Positions 36,163-43,216 of a DNA stretch of 64,000 nucleotides are shown piece after piece. Position 1 is the first letter of the stretch. The number at the start of each line of letters is the position of its first letter. Both the position numbers and the translations under genes were made by a program. Origin of the DNA: Kordia periserrulae (GTDB lineage: Bacteria > Bacteroidota > Bacteroidia > Flavobacteriales > Flavobacteriaceae). Where the stretch lies: assembly GCF_003054265.1 (NCBI RefSeq), contig NZ_QBKT01000014.1, positions 1-64,000 on the forward strand, given 5' to 3'. Under the pieces are notes generated by a model. The model was given only the letters and a program-made list of their open reading frames with translations, searched no databases and was not told where the DNA came from.

Positions 36163-36335
36163 GTAATCGTTGCACAAATTCCCAATTTCGTAAAATAGCT
36201 GGCTTTCAGTTTTATGAACTTTTCTTTTTGTCATTGACTTCCTAGAATCTTTGATTTCCTACGCATGTGATGAGTTTATCGAAGTATGTGCTGAGCTTGT
36301 CGAAGTATGTACTGAGTTTATCAAAGCATACGGTA
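36163..36335. other. Degenerate boundary and triple 21-bp tandem repeat
   Basis: After GTTGCACAAAT (36169) the sequence no longer follows the non-coding element. It holds three tandem 21-bp units at 36265-36285, 36286-36306 and 36307-36327, consensus ATGTGCTGAGTTTATCGAAGT. No gene is seen. Confidence 0.65.
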
Positions 36336-36461
36336 AACCACATTGTATATGTGTGGGTTTTGTTTTACATTTATAAAAAATAACAGGAAGTTATTGTAAA
36401 ATTAGTTCCTGTTAGTTACTAGATTTGGTATGTAAACAGGAATTCTTGTTATACGTACGTT
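36336..36461 (+). repeat. 126-bp cassette-boundary site, type E, copy 2
   Basis: It has the same length and layout as 30407-30532, running from AAC to GTT. The middle includes TAACAGGAA and TTCCTGTTA arms. It directly precedes the unit with the AroE-like gene. Confidence 0.65.
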
Positions 36462-36482
36462 GTGTGTAATTATAACTGACAA

Positions 36483-37268
36483 ATGAAAATTGACGGAAAG
36501 ACAAAAATTTATGGTATTCTTGGCGACCCTATTAAGCAAGTTGCTACACCGGAATTGATGAATTCTATTTTCAAAAAAAATGGCGAAAACAAAGTTCTAA
36601 TACCATTTCACGTCAATCAGGTTTCTCTGGAGTTGACAATCCAAGGATTAAAGAAGATTCAAAATTTCAAAGGTGCTGTTATTACAATGCCACATAAAGT
36701 AGAAATCCTAAAGTATCTTGATGAAACATCAGATGAAGTGAAAATGATTGGAGCTTGCAACGTTATCAAAAGAACTCCTGAAGGAATAATCAAAGGTGAA
36801 TTACTGGATGGCAAAGGATTTATTCAAGGGTTAAAAAGTAATAACCATTTTGTTGAGTCTAAAAGAGTCTTTCTTTTAGGTTGTGGTGGAGCTGCATCTG
36901 CAATAGCATTTGCTTTATGCGAGAATAAAATTCAGAAGTTATCAATCTTTAATCGAACGAAATCAAAAGCTATGAAACTGATTGATAAACTGACAAAGGC
37001 ATATCCAAATATCGACATATCATATAGTGATAATGTTTCGAATGATTTAAATATTCTAATTAATGGAACTTCTGTAGGAATGAAAGAAAGTGACAAACCT
37101 CTTTTGTCTTTATCAAATTTGAATAGTAATACATTAGTTGCAGATATTATTATTAGTCCTGAAATGACTTGTACTTTGAAACAGGCAACTCAAAAAGGGT
37201 GTCAAATTCATAAAGGAATTGCAATGCTAGAAGGACAGATTAAGTTAATGAATGAATTTATGAATTGA
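36483..37268 (+). CDS. Divergent shikimate dehydrogenase-like protein in a cassette
   Basis: The protein has 261 residues, close to AroE length. The fold is visible: an N-terminal substrate domain with the catalytic lysine in MPHKVEIL (K72), then DGKGF, and a nucleotide-binding GCGGAASAIAFAL with IFNRTKSKA and LINGTSVGM. But the shikimate-binding SxSxSP segment of true AroE is replaced by KQVATPELMN, and NTD by LLD, so the substrate probably differs. A housekeeping aroE is expected elsewhere. The unit ends (GTTGTGTGTAATTA, TAACTACACACAAC) match at 13 of 14 bases. Confidence 0.75.
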   Translation: MKIDGKTKIYGILGDPIKQVATPELMNSIFKKNGENKVLIPFHVNQVSLELTIQGLKKIQNFKGAVITMPHKVEILKYLDETSDEVKMIGACNVIKRTPEGIIKGELLDGKGFIQGLKSNNHFVESKRVFLLGCGGAASAIAFALCENKIQKLSIFNRTKSKAMKLIDKLTKAYPNIDISYSDNVSNDLNILINGTSVGMKESDKPLLSLSNLNSNTLVADIIISPEMTCTLKQATQKGCQIHKGIAMLEGQIKLMNEFMN

Positions 37269-37282
37269 AATTAACTACACAC

Positions 37283-37405
37283 AACACGGTATATAAAAGA
37301 TATCGGCTTAAGTAATAGAACGAAAGATAAAATATAGAACAAAGGTTAGTGCTTAACCAAAAAGTTAGTGCGTAAAAATCCGCTACTTTTCATATACTAA
37401 CCGTT
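37283..37405 (+). repeat. Intact 123-bp cassette-boundary site
   Basis: It starts AACACGGTATATAAAAG and ends CTTTTCATATACTAACCGTT; GTATATAAAAG (37289) pairs with CTTTTCATATAC (37386) with one bulge. It separates the AroE-like gene from the gene at 37427. Confidence 0.7.
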
Positions 37406-37426
37406 GGCAACCATTGAAAAAACTGA

Positions 37427-38326
37427 ATGGAACTAAAAGAAATAACTAAATCTGATTTTAAAATTTCTGATTATCGAAATAAAACAACTGTTTTTGAGTT
37501 TGACAATTCAAAATACAAACTAATTCTTGGAAACCTTCAAGAAATTAGAATGTCGGTTTATCTGTATTTTGATGTAAAGTTCTTTAAGAATGACAAATTG
37601 ATTTTATCGGGTGAAATGCAAGAGCCTAATGGATATTACGAACTTTATTCGCCAAACAAAAAATTCGTTTACATTCCATTAAAAGGTGGACAAGAGATAA
37701 TCAATTTAGACTCAAATCAAAAATTAATAAGTTCTGTCGATTGGTTTAATGGCAACATATTTAACCATGCTTCCACAAAAATGATAATCAATGGAGCAAA
37801 TGAATTTAAAGTTATTGATTTACAACAGATGAAAGAAATATTTCATCATAAGGAAGAAAAGGAATATTTAAATGATGCGTTTTTCGTAGAAGATAATTTG
37901 ATTTGGAGATTTACACCAAATGGAGACATTGCCGAATTGAATTTAGAATCTAAAGAACAAAAAATTGCGGATATCGAATTGCCTTTTTCAATGTTCGGAA
38001 TTGACTTGGCAAAATATAAACCTCTTATTGACAAGAAAACACATTGTTTAGGTTTGCCTAAAGGCGGAATGGCATATTCAGGAAATCTAAATCATTGGAA
38101 CTATCTAAATTCAAAGAAAAAAATAGTTTTTGAGACTTTAGTACCAACATCTGACATAAAATACAGTAAAGGCTATGAAAGAGACTATTGTAATGTTGAG
38201 TATAAGTATGTCGAATTAATAAAACGGTTGCCAACAACCTATAAAAATAAGGGCGGAATAACTGCCCAAACAAAAGATAATAACAATAATAAACTTTGGT
38301 CTAAACTGAAAAGATTATGGTCTTAA
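37427..38326 (+). CDS. Cassette-borne protein whose 3' end runs into the boundary site
   Basis: The protein has 299 residues, mostly beta-strand (residues 1-260) with repeated K/N-rich strands that could form a propeller or beta-barrel. No family is recognised. The cassette end GGTTGCCAAC falls at codons 267-270, so the last ~30 residues, rich in Asn, Lys and Trp, are encoded by the boundary site itself and may have been gained when the next unit joined. This is a plausible but untested reading. AT-rich, with no signal peptide. Confidence 0.6.
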   Translation: MELKEITKSDFKISDYRNKTTVFEFDNSKYKLILGNLQEIRMSVYLYFDVKFFKNDKLILSGEMQEPNGYYELYSPNKKFVYIPLKGGQEIINLDSNQKLISSVDWFNGNIFNHASTKMIINGANEFKVIDLQQMKEIFHHKEEKEYLNDAFFVEDNLIWRFTPNGDIAELNLESKEQKIADIELPFSMFGIDLAKYKPLIDKKTHCLGLPKGGMAYSGNLNHWNYLNSKKKIVFETLVPTSDIKYSKGYERDYCNVEYKYVELIKRLPTTYKNKGGITAQTKDNNNNKLWSKLKRLWS

Positions 38327-38355
38327 AACCACCACTATTCCTATACTAGACAGTT
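38233..38355 (+). repeat. Intact 123-bp cassette-boundary site, partly coding
   Basis: It runs from AAC to GTT. The left arm (CTATAAAAATAAGGGCGG, 38239-38256) pairs imperfectly with CCACCACTATTCCTATAC near the right end. The reading frame of the gene at 37427 passes through until 38326. Confidence 0.6.
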
Positions 38356-38371
38356 GTGTGTCATTTGAGAA

Positions 38372-38734
38372 ATGAAATCGGAAAAGAAAATTAAAATATT
38401 AGACTCGTGGAATATTTCTGGATTCGGAATAATAGCCGAAGTGGAAAATGTTCAAGATGGAATTCCAAAAGGAACGATTTTAAAATCTCAAGAATCTGAA
38501 CTGACTTGGATTGTGAAAAGTCGAATTGTGGAAACTTTGGCAATTGATGAGTTGACCAGATTTCCAAACGAAACTGAAACACCAATTCATCTGAATTTAA
38601 AAAATGTCTCGAGTATGGAAAAAACTAAAGAAAGAATTGTGGAAAAAAATCTAAATCGGATTTTCCAATATCATCTTGAACCAAATAAACATAACGAAAA
38701 ACCGAAAAGTGGAGAAAAACTATTAGTTGAATAA
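38372..38734 (+). CDS. Small cassette-borne protein of unknown function
   Basis: The protein has 120 residues. The first half (FGIIAEVENVQDGIPKGTIL) resembles the second, beta-barrel domain of elongation-factor-like proteins (SWN to the LKS turn). The second half is helical and charged. No domain is certain. Its cassette starts GTTGTGTGTCA (38353), but the end is missing: the stop is followed at once by a fragment of the non-coding element. Confidence 0.55.
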   Translation: MKSEKKIKILDSWNISGFGIIAEVENVQDGIPKGTILKSQESELTWIVKSRIVETLAIDELTRFPNETETPIHLNLKNVSSMEKTKERIVEKNLNRIFQYHLEPNKHNEKPKSGEKLLVE

Positions 38735-38736
38735 AA

Positions 38737-38815
38737 AAACAAGGCATTCTCAGTCCTTTTAAGGAAGCCTTTCTATGAAACCCTAAAATTTGCAACGCTT
38801 ACAATCCAGCTATAG
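38737..38815. mobile_element. Non-coding element fragment at array right edge
   Basis: This segment matches the interior of the element from the terminator hairpin (AAGGCATTCTCAG) to the CCAGCTATAGTTG part, without either inverted end. It marks the last recognisable trace of the array before the esterase gene. Confidence 0.55.
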
Positions 38816-38908
38816 TTGCCGTATTTTACTCATAATCACAAAACCCACATTGCACAAAACCAATCTTTACACTACATTTATAGAAAACCAATAACCAAAC
38901 CAACCACC

Positions 38909-40669
38909 ATGACCAAACTTTTCTATAAAATAGTTTCCAAAAACTATCTGCTCATATTGCTCTTTACATGCTGTCTTGTGTCCTGCACAGATGCAAACAC
39001 AAAAGAAAACACTGCTGTAAACATAGCGCTTTCCTTTCCAACCGAACACTACAAAGAACCTCTAGACGGACGATTGATCCTGCTTATCTCCAAAGATACC
39101 GTCACCGAACCACGCTTTCAATTGCGAGACGATTCGAAAACCTGTCAAGGCTTCGGCATGGACGTGACCGACTGGAAACCTAGCGAATCTCTTCAATTTG
39201 ATGCAGCATCGTTTGGCTATCCTGTCGAAAACTTTGCGGACTTGCCTTCAGGCGAATTTTATGTGCAAGCGGTATTTCACAAATACGAAACCTTCCATCG
39301 CGCAGACGGATTGACTGTGAAATTACCCATGGATCGAGGCGAAGGACAACAATGGAATCGCGCACCTGGCAACCTCTACTCGATGCCGCAAAAAATAACC
39401 ATTAAAGACGGAGCATTTCCATCTCTGACTGTAAAACTCGATCAAAAGATTCCACCGATTGAACCACCAAAAGACACTAAATATGTAAAACATATCAAAA
39501 TCAAAAGTAAATTGTTGAGCGATTTTTGGGGACGCGATATGTATGTCGGCGCGCATGTACTCTTGCCAGAAGGCTGGGACACGCATCCTGATGTAAAATA
39601 TCCACTCGCGATTATGCACGGACATTTTCCTAAAGATTTTGACGGATTCCGAACCACGCCACCCGATCCAAATTTAAAACCAGATTACAGCGAACGTTTT
39701 GACGTAGAAGGATATAATATCATGGTGCAGCAAGAAGCCTATGACTTTTATAAAACATGGACAGGTCCTGATTTCCCAAGAGTGATTGCTATCAAAATTC
39801 AGCATCCAACACAATATTATGACGATTCGTACGCGGTCAACAGTGAAGCGCAAGGTCCGTATGGCGATGCGTTGACGTACGAACTCATTCCATACATCGA
39901 AAAACAATTCAGAGGTATCGGCGAAGGCTGGTCACGCTTTGTCTACGGAGGAAGTACGGGCGGCTGGGAAGCCTTGGCAGTACAAGTAAAATATCCAAAA
40001 GAATACGGAATGTGCTTTGCGGCATGTCCCGATCCAATTGATTTTAGAGCCTATTGTTTGGTAAATATTTACGAAGACGAAAACGCCTATTACGAAAAAG
40101 GCACATTCCGAAAAACGCTCGTGCCAGGACATCGTGATTACTTAGGAAATGTTGATGCAACGCTCAAAGACATGAACTACCGCGAATTGGTCTTAGGCTC
40201 CAAAGGACGTTCGGGACAGCAATGGGACATTTGGGAAGCGACCTTCTCTCCTATTGATAACGAAGGCTATCCGAAACGAATTTGGGATCGCCTTACGGGA
40301 GAAATTGATAAAGAAGTGGCAGCGTATTGGAAAGAAAACTACGATTTAGCCTATATCTTAAAAAGAGATTGGGCAAAATACGGACAAGACTGGGTACATA
40401 AAATTCATTTGTACTGCGGCGATATGGACAATTATTACCTAAACAATGCGGTATACCTTGCGGAAGATATTCTATCAGAAACCACCGAACCGTATTACGA
40501 CGGTGAAGTAGACTATGGCGATCGTGCCGAACACTGCTGGAACGGCGACCACGACAATGGAAATCACATCAGTCGTTTGCGCTATCATCGTATGTTCATC
40601 AAAAAATATGTAGACAAAGTTGCCAAAGTAGCGCCCAAAGGTGCTGATTTGACAAGCTGGCGTTATTGA
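38909..40669 (+). CDS. Esterase-type alpha/beta-hydrolase lipoprotein
   Basis: The protein has 586 residues from the ATG at 38909; the longer frame from 38816 lies inside the element fragment. Lipoprotein signal residues 1-26 end LVSC. A beta-sandwich N-terminal part (about 35-190) precedes an esterase domain: LAIMHGHFP, then FVYGGSTGGWEALAV with the nucleophile serine, and late GDMDNYYLNN and HDNGNHIS carrying likely acid and histidine residues. It resembles the putative esterase (EstD/feruloyl) group. Substrate unknown; it is probably surface or periplasmic. The gene has much higher GC than the cassettes before it. Confidence 0.82.
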   Translation: MTKLFYKIVSKNYLLILLFTCCLVSCTDANTKENTAVNIALSFPTEHYKEPLDGRLILLISKDTVTEPRFQLRDDSKTCQGFGMDVTDWKPSESLQFDAASFGYPVENFADLPSGEFYVQAVFHKYETFHRADGLTVKLPMDRGEGQQWNRAPGNLYSMPQKITIKDGAFPSLTVKLDQKIPPIEPPKDTKYVKHIKIKSKLLSDFWGRDMYVGAHVLLPEGWDTHPDVKYPLAIMHGHFPKDFDGFRTTPPDPNLKPDYSERFDVEGYNIMVQQEAYDFYKTWTGPDFPRVIAIKIQHPTQYYDDSYAVNSEAQGPYGDALTYELIPYIEKQFRGIGEGWSRFVYGGSTGGWEALAVQVKYPKEYGMCFAACPDPIDFRAYCLVNIYEDENAYYEKGTFRKTLVPGHRDYLGNVDATLKDMNYRELVLGSKGRSGQQWDIWEATFSPIDNEGYPKRIWDRLTGEIDKEVAAYWKENYDLAYILKRDWAKYGQDWVHKIHLYCGDMDNYYLNNAVYLAEDILSETTEPYYDGEVDYGDRAEHCWNGDHDNGNHISRLRYHRMFIKKYVDKVAKVAPKGADLTSWRY

Positions 40670-40705
40670 TTTTTATAAGATTTAATTCGCAGCAACCCAT
40701 TTGTA

Positions 40706-41428
40706 ATGAACGTAATTACTAAAAAATCAACAGTTAGAGAAATTCTTAAAAAGTGCTTCATACACTATCATCAAGATGGTTTACACAAGTTAATTACAGA
40801 AATTCACGACGCTATTTTGTCACACAAAGTTACTTTTCCGAATTTAGAATTTTGTGCTGAGACTGTGTTTGAAACACTTCCTGAAAATCAACACCTTCCT
40901 TTTTGTGATGCTATCCATCGCTTAAAAACTGAAGGCGGCAACGTTCTTTTAGGTAAAATTTTGCAAAAAAGATTGCCTTTCGACTATACACAATCTATCG
41001 AAAAAGCCACCGAATATATTGCGGATGCCGATATTTGGTATGTATGTGATATTATAGGTGAACGTGTTTATGGGTACGCACTGTTGCATGAACCGCAAAG
41101 AACTATTCAAGAAATAAAAAGACTGTCCAAACACAAAACCAATTGGGTTCTCAGAGCGTTAGGCGCTGGAACTCATTATGCTATTAAAAAAGGATTGGAG
41201 AAATCGCATGTAAAAAACATGTTTACAATATTGCTTTCATTCGCAAATGCTAAAGATAAGGAAGTGAGACAAGGAATCGGTTGGGCAGCCAAAACTACGG
41301 CAAAATTTCATCCAGATATTATTGCATTGTACTCCGCTGACATAAAGCATCCCGAAAACACAGCATATTGGTTTAGAAAAAAGATTGAAATTGGTTTAAA
41401 CAGAAATGCTTATGCCAAGAAAAATTGA
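40706..41428 (+). CDS. HEAT-repeat protein resembling AlkD DNA glycosylases
   Basis: The protein has 240 residues, almost entirely helical. Segments WYVCDIIGERVYGYALL, TNWVLRALGAGTHYAIKKG and KEVRQGIGWAAKTTAKFHPD follow the AlkD pattern of paired helices with W, R and K positions facing DNA. AlkD-type enzymes release alkylated bases. Critical catalytic residues are not fully confirmed, so alternative HEAT functions remain. The next gene starts 22 bases before its stop, so the pair is translationally coupled, which fits a joint repair role. Confidence 0.6.
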   Translation: MNVITKKSTVREILKKCFIHYHQDGLHKLITEIHDAILSHKVTFPNLEFCAETVFETLPENQHLPFCDAIHRLKTEGGNVLLGKILQKRLPFDYTQSIEKATEYIADADIWYVCDIIGERVYGYALLHEPQRTIQEIKRLSKHKTNWVLRALGAGTHYAIKKGLEKSHVKNMFTILLSFANAKDKEVRQGIGWAAKTTAKFHPDIIALYSADIKHPENTAYWFRKKIEIGLNRNAYAKKN

Positions 41429-42299
41429 AGTCACATCCGTTCTAAACAAAACTAAAAAAAGAGATAGCTGGTTTTTAGACGATTACACGGTAAATTTATA
41501 CAGCAGTTGTTCATTTAACTGTTTGTATTGCTACATTAGGGGAAGTAAGTACGGAACAAATTTGGAAGAAAGTTTATCGATTAAATCCAATGCTATTGAA
41601 GTGTTGGATAGACAGCTTTTTCGGAGAGCCAAGAAAAATGAATATGGTATTGTTGTGTTATCTTCTGCTACTGATCCGTATTTACAACTAGAAAAAACAT
41701 ACGAACTCACAAGAGAAGCTCTAAAACTCATTGCTAACTATAAGTTTCCTGTTCATATCATTACGAAATCGGATTTAATAGAACGCGATTTTGACTTGCT
41801 ACATCAAATAGATAAAACGGCTATTCACTCAAATGATTTAAAAGATAGATTGCACAACCGAGGAACCATTATATCCTTTTCGTTTTCAACTTTGGACGAT
41901 ACGGTAGCTAACATCTTTGAAAAAGGAGCTACAAAACCTTCTGTACGACTTAAAACATTGAAAAATACAGTTCGCGAAAACTTTCACACAGGAGTCAGTT
42001 TAATGCCGTTATTGCCCTTTATATCAGATACTACAGAGCACTTACATTTATTATTTTCTACATTCAAAAAAAGCAATGTAAAATACATACTTCCTGCAAC
42101 AATTACCCTTTTCGGAAACGGTAAGGCAGACAGCAAAACGTTGGTTTTAAATGCTATTAGAAAACATTTTCCTGAATTGGAAAATAGGTATTTGAATTAT
42201 TTTAAAAACGGTTCACAAATGCCTGATTTTTACAAAAAAGCATTCGCTGCTAAAATGAAAGAACTTTGCAACGAATACGAAGTCAGTAATAGGATATAA
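41406..42299 (+). CDS. Radical SAM protein, spore-photoproduct-lyase-like (COG1533 group)
   Basis: The protein has 297 residues. The 4Fe-4S motif CSFNCLYC (Cys 35, 39 and 42; CX3CX2C) binds S-adenosylmethionine, with YIRGSKYG just after. VLSSATDPYLQLEKTYELTR and the HIITKSDLIERD region are typical of SPL-like radical SAM proteins. The group includes thymine-dimer repair enzymes and uncharacterised relatives. It overlaps the AlkD-like gene, a likely DNA-repair pair. An ATG at 41412 is an alternative start. Confidence 0.75.
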   Translation: MLMPRKIEVTSVLNKTKKRDSWFLDDYTVNLYSSCSFNCLYCYIRGSKYGTNLEESLSIKSNAIEVLDRQLFRRAKKNEYGIVVLSSATDPYLQLEKTYELTREALKLIANYKFPVHIITKSDLIERDFDLLHQIDKTAIHSNDLKDRLHNRGTIISFSFSTLDDTVANIFEKGATKPSVRLKTLKNTVRENFHTGVSLMPLLPFISDTTEHLHLLFSTFKKSNVKYILPATITLFGNGKADSKTLVLNAIRKHFPELENRYLNYFKNGSQMPDFYKKAFAAKMKELCNEYEVSNRI

Positions 42300-42440
42300 T
42301 ATGCTACTAGACTTTTTATTGTTAGTAAAGCAACGCTAAAACTCCTTTTAGAATTTTATTAATTTCAAGAACAAGCGCTAGGTTAGTATCCTTGTGGAAA
42401 TGAAAGGGTAAAATGAGTTGGTGAGTTATTTTTCCTGAAT

Positions 42441-42487
42441 TACTGGAAACAGCATTGTATGTGTGTGGGTTTTTGTTTTATATTTAG
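42441..42487 (+). repeat. Left fragment of a type E boundary site
   Basis: It matches the first ~45 bases of the copies at 30407, 36336 and 47887 (AAC, CATTGTATGTGTGTGGG, TTTTGTTTTA). The right part with GTT is absent and the following gene is a remnant, so a deletion is likely. Confidence 0.5.
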
Positions 42488-42494
42488 AGAGTAA

Positions 42495-42641
42495 TATTGT
42501 TTTGACTCTATAGTAGAAAGAGAAAATAATGAGTATCCTATTGTAGTTGACACGTTTGAGGAATTTGAATATTTAAGTTTTAAACAAATGTTGACTGAAT
42601 TGGATATAAAAAAACGAAAACTAACAATGCATAACATTTGA
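42495..42641 (+). pseudogene. 3' remnant of a small gene
   Basis: A frame of 48 codons opens after a stop and ends at TGA (42639-42641), with no start codon near its beginning. Its content is protein-like (VVDTFEEFEYLSFKQML, then TELDIKKRKL). It follows the broken boundary fragment and ends near GCATAAC, which could be the end of a decayed cassette. Confidence 0.35.
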
Positions 42642-42647
42642 AAAACT

Positions 42648-43160
42648 ATGTGTAAAGAAGATTTAAAAATTCATTTTTGTACCTGCTCAAATAAGTTAGA
42701 AATTAATATTGACTTTGCAGATGAAGTTGTAAAACTGTATCAATTAAAAAAAAATGATTCCCGAATGGCGATATTGAATGATGATGGTTCATATATGGAA
42801 ACTTACTTTAAATGGACTCTGTCTTCATTTAAAGAGGAAGTCAACAAGAATGGTGTAATGGGAATGATGGTATATCCAAAAACACAAATTAATAACGAAC
42901 TTACAATTGATAGCATTCTAGAAGCTCTAAATTCAAATAGTAATCCGTTTGACTTTAACTACAAACCTAAAGAAAAAGATTTTATCAAAATTGAAGAAAA
43001 ATATAAGTTTATTGAAATTGATGACCACAAACGACCTGCAATAATGGAATATATATCTTTCAAATTTGAAAATGGAAAATGGGAGTTCGGAAGATATCCA
43101 ATGCACTTCATACACCAAGAAACTGAAATAGGAAAAATAAAAACGTTGAACAACAAATAA
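42648..43160 (+). CDS. Small protein of unknown function, immunity-protein-like composition
   Basis: The protein has 170 residues, acidic and soluble, with a CTC motif near residues 11-13 and a beta-rich C-terminal part (EYISFKFENGKWEFGRYP). No family is recognised. The composition and isolation resemble orphan immunity-type proteins of Bacteroidetes, but that is only a guess. It lies 7 bases after a gene remnant and before the haloperoxidase gene. Confidence 0.5.
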   Translation: MCKEDLKIHFCTCSNKLEINIDFADEVVKLYQLKKNDSRMAILNDDGSYMETYFKWTLSSFKEEVNKNGVMGMMVYPKTQINNELTIDSILEALNSNSNPFDFNYKPKEKDFIKIEEKYKFIEIDDHKRPAIMEYISFKFENGKWEFGRYPMHFIHQETEIGKIKTLNNK

Positions 43161-43216
43161 TTTTTTACTTTTAAACTTCACGTACAAAAACATATCATAT
43201 CATTGAGTATCATATA

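Larger units (their letters stand above)
30407..38815 (+). mobile_element. Integron-like gene cassette array without integrase
   Basis: Eight co-directional genes lie in unit after unit separated by structured sites that run from AAC to GTT. Paired unit ends are: 30530-30538 with 31474-31482; 32878-32886 with 34169-34177; 34645-34654 with 35169-35178; 36459-36472 with 37272-37285; 37403-37412 with 38226-38235. Each pair is reverse complementary over 9-14 bases (one mismatch in one pair) and private to its unit. The unit around the gene at 31970 pairs imperfectly. Intact sites are 121-126 bp. This is the layout of integron cassettes with attC sites. No integrase or attI is visible, so the best label is a CALIN-like array. 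The right end is marked by an element fragment at 38737-38815. Confidence 0.7.

Noticed and set aside
30407..38815. Prophage or conjugative element
   Set aside because: No structural phage, relaxase, transfer or integrase genes are present; the genes are single and unrelated.
38816..38908. Longer N-terminus of the esterase
   Set aside because: It lies in an element fragment, and only the ATG at 38909 gives a lipoprotein signal.
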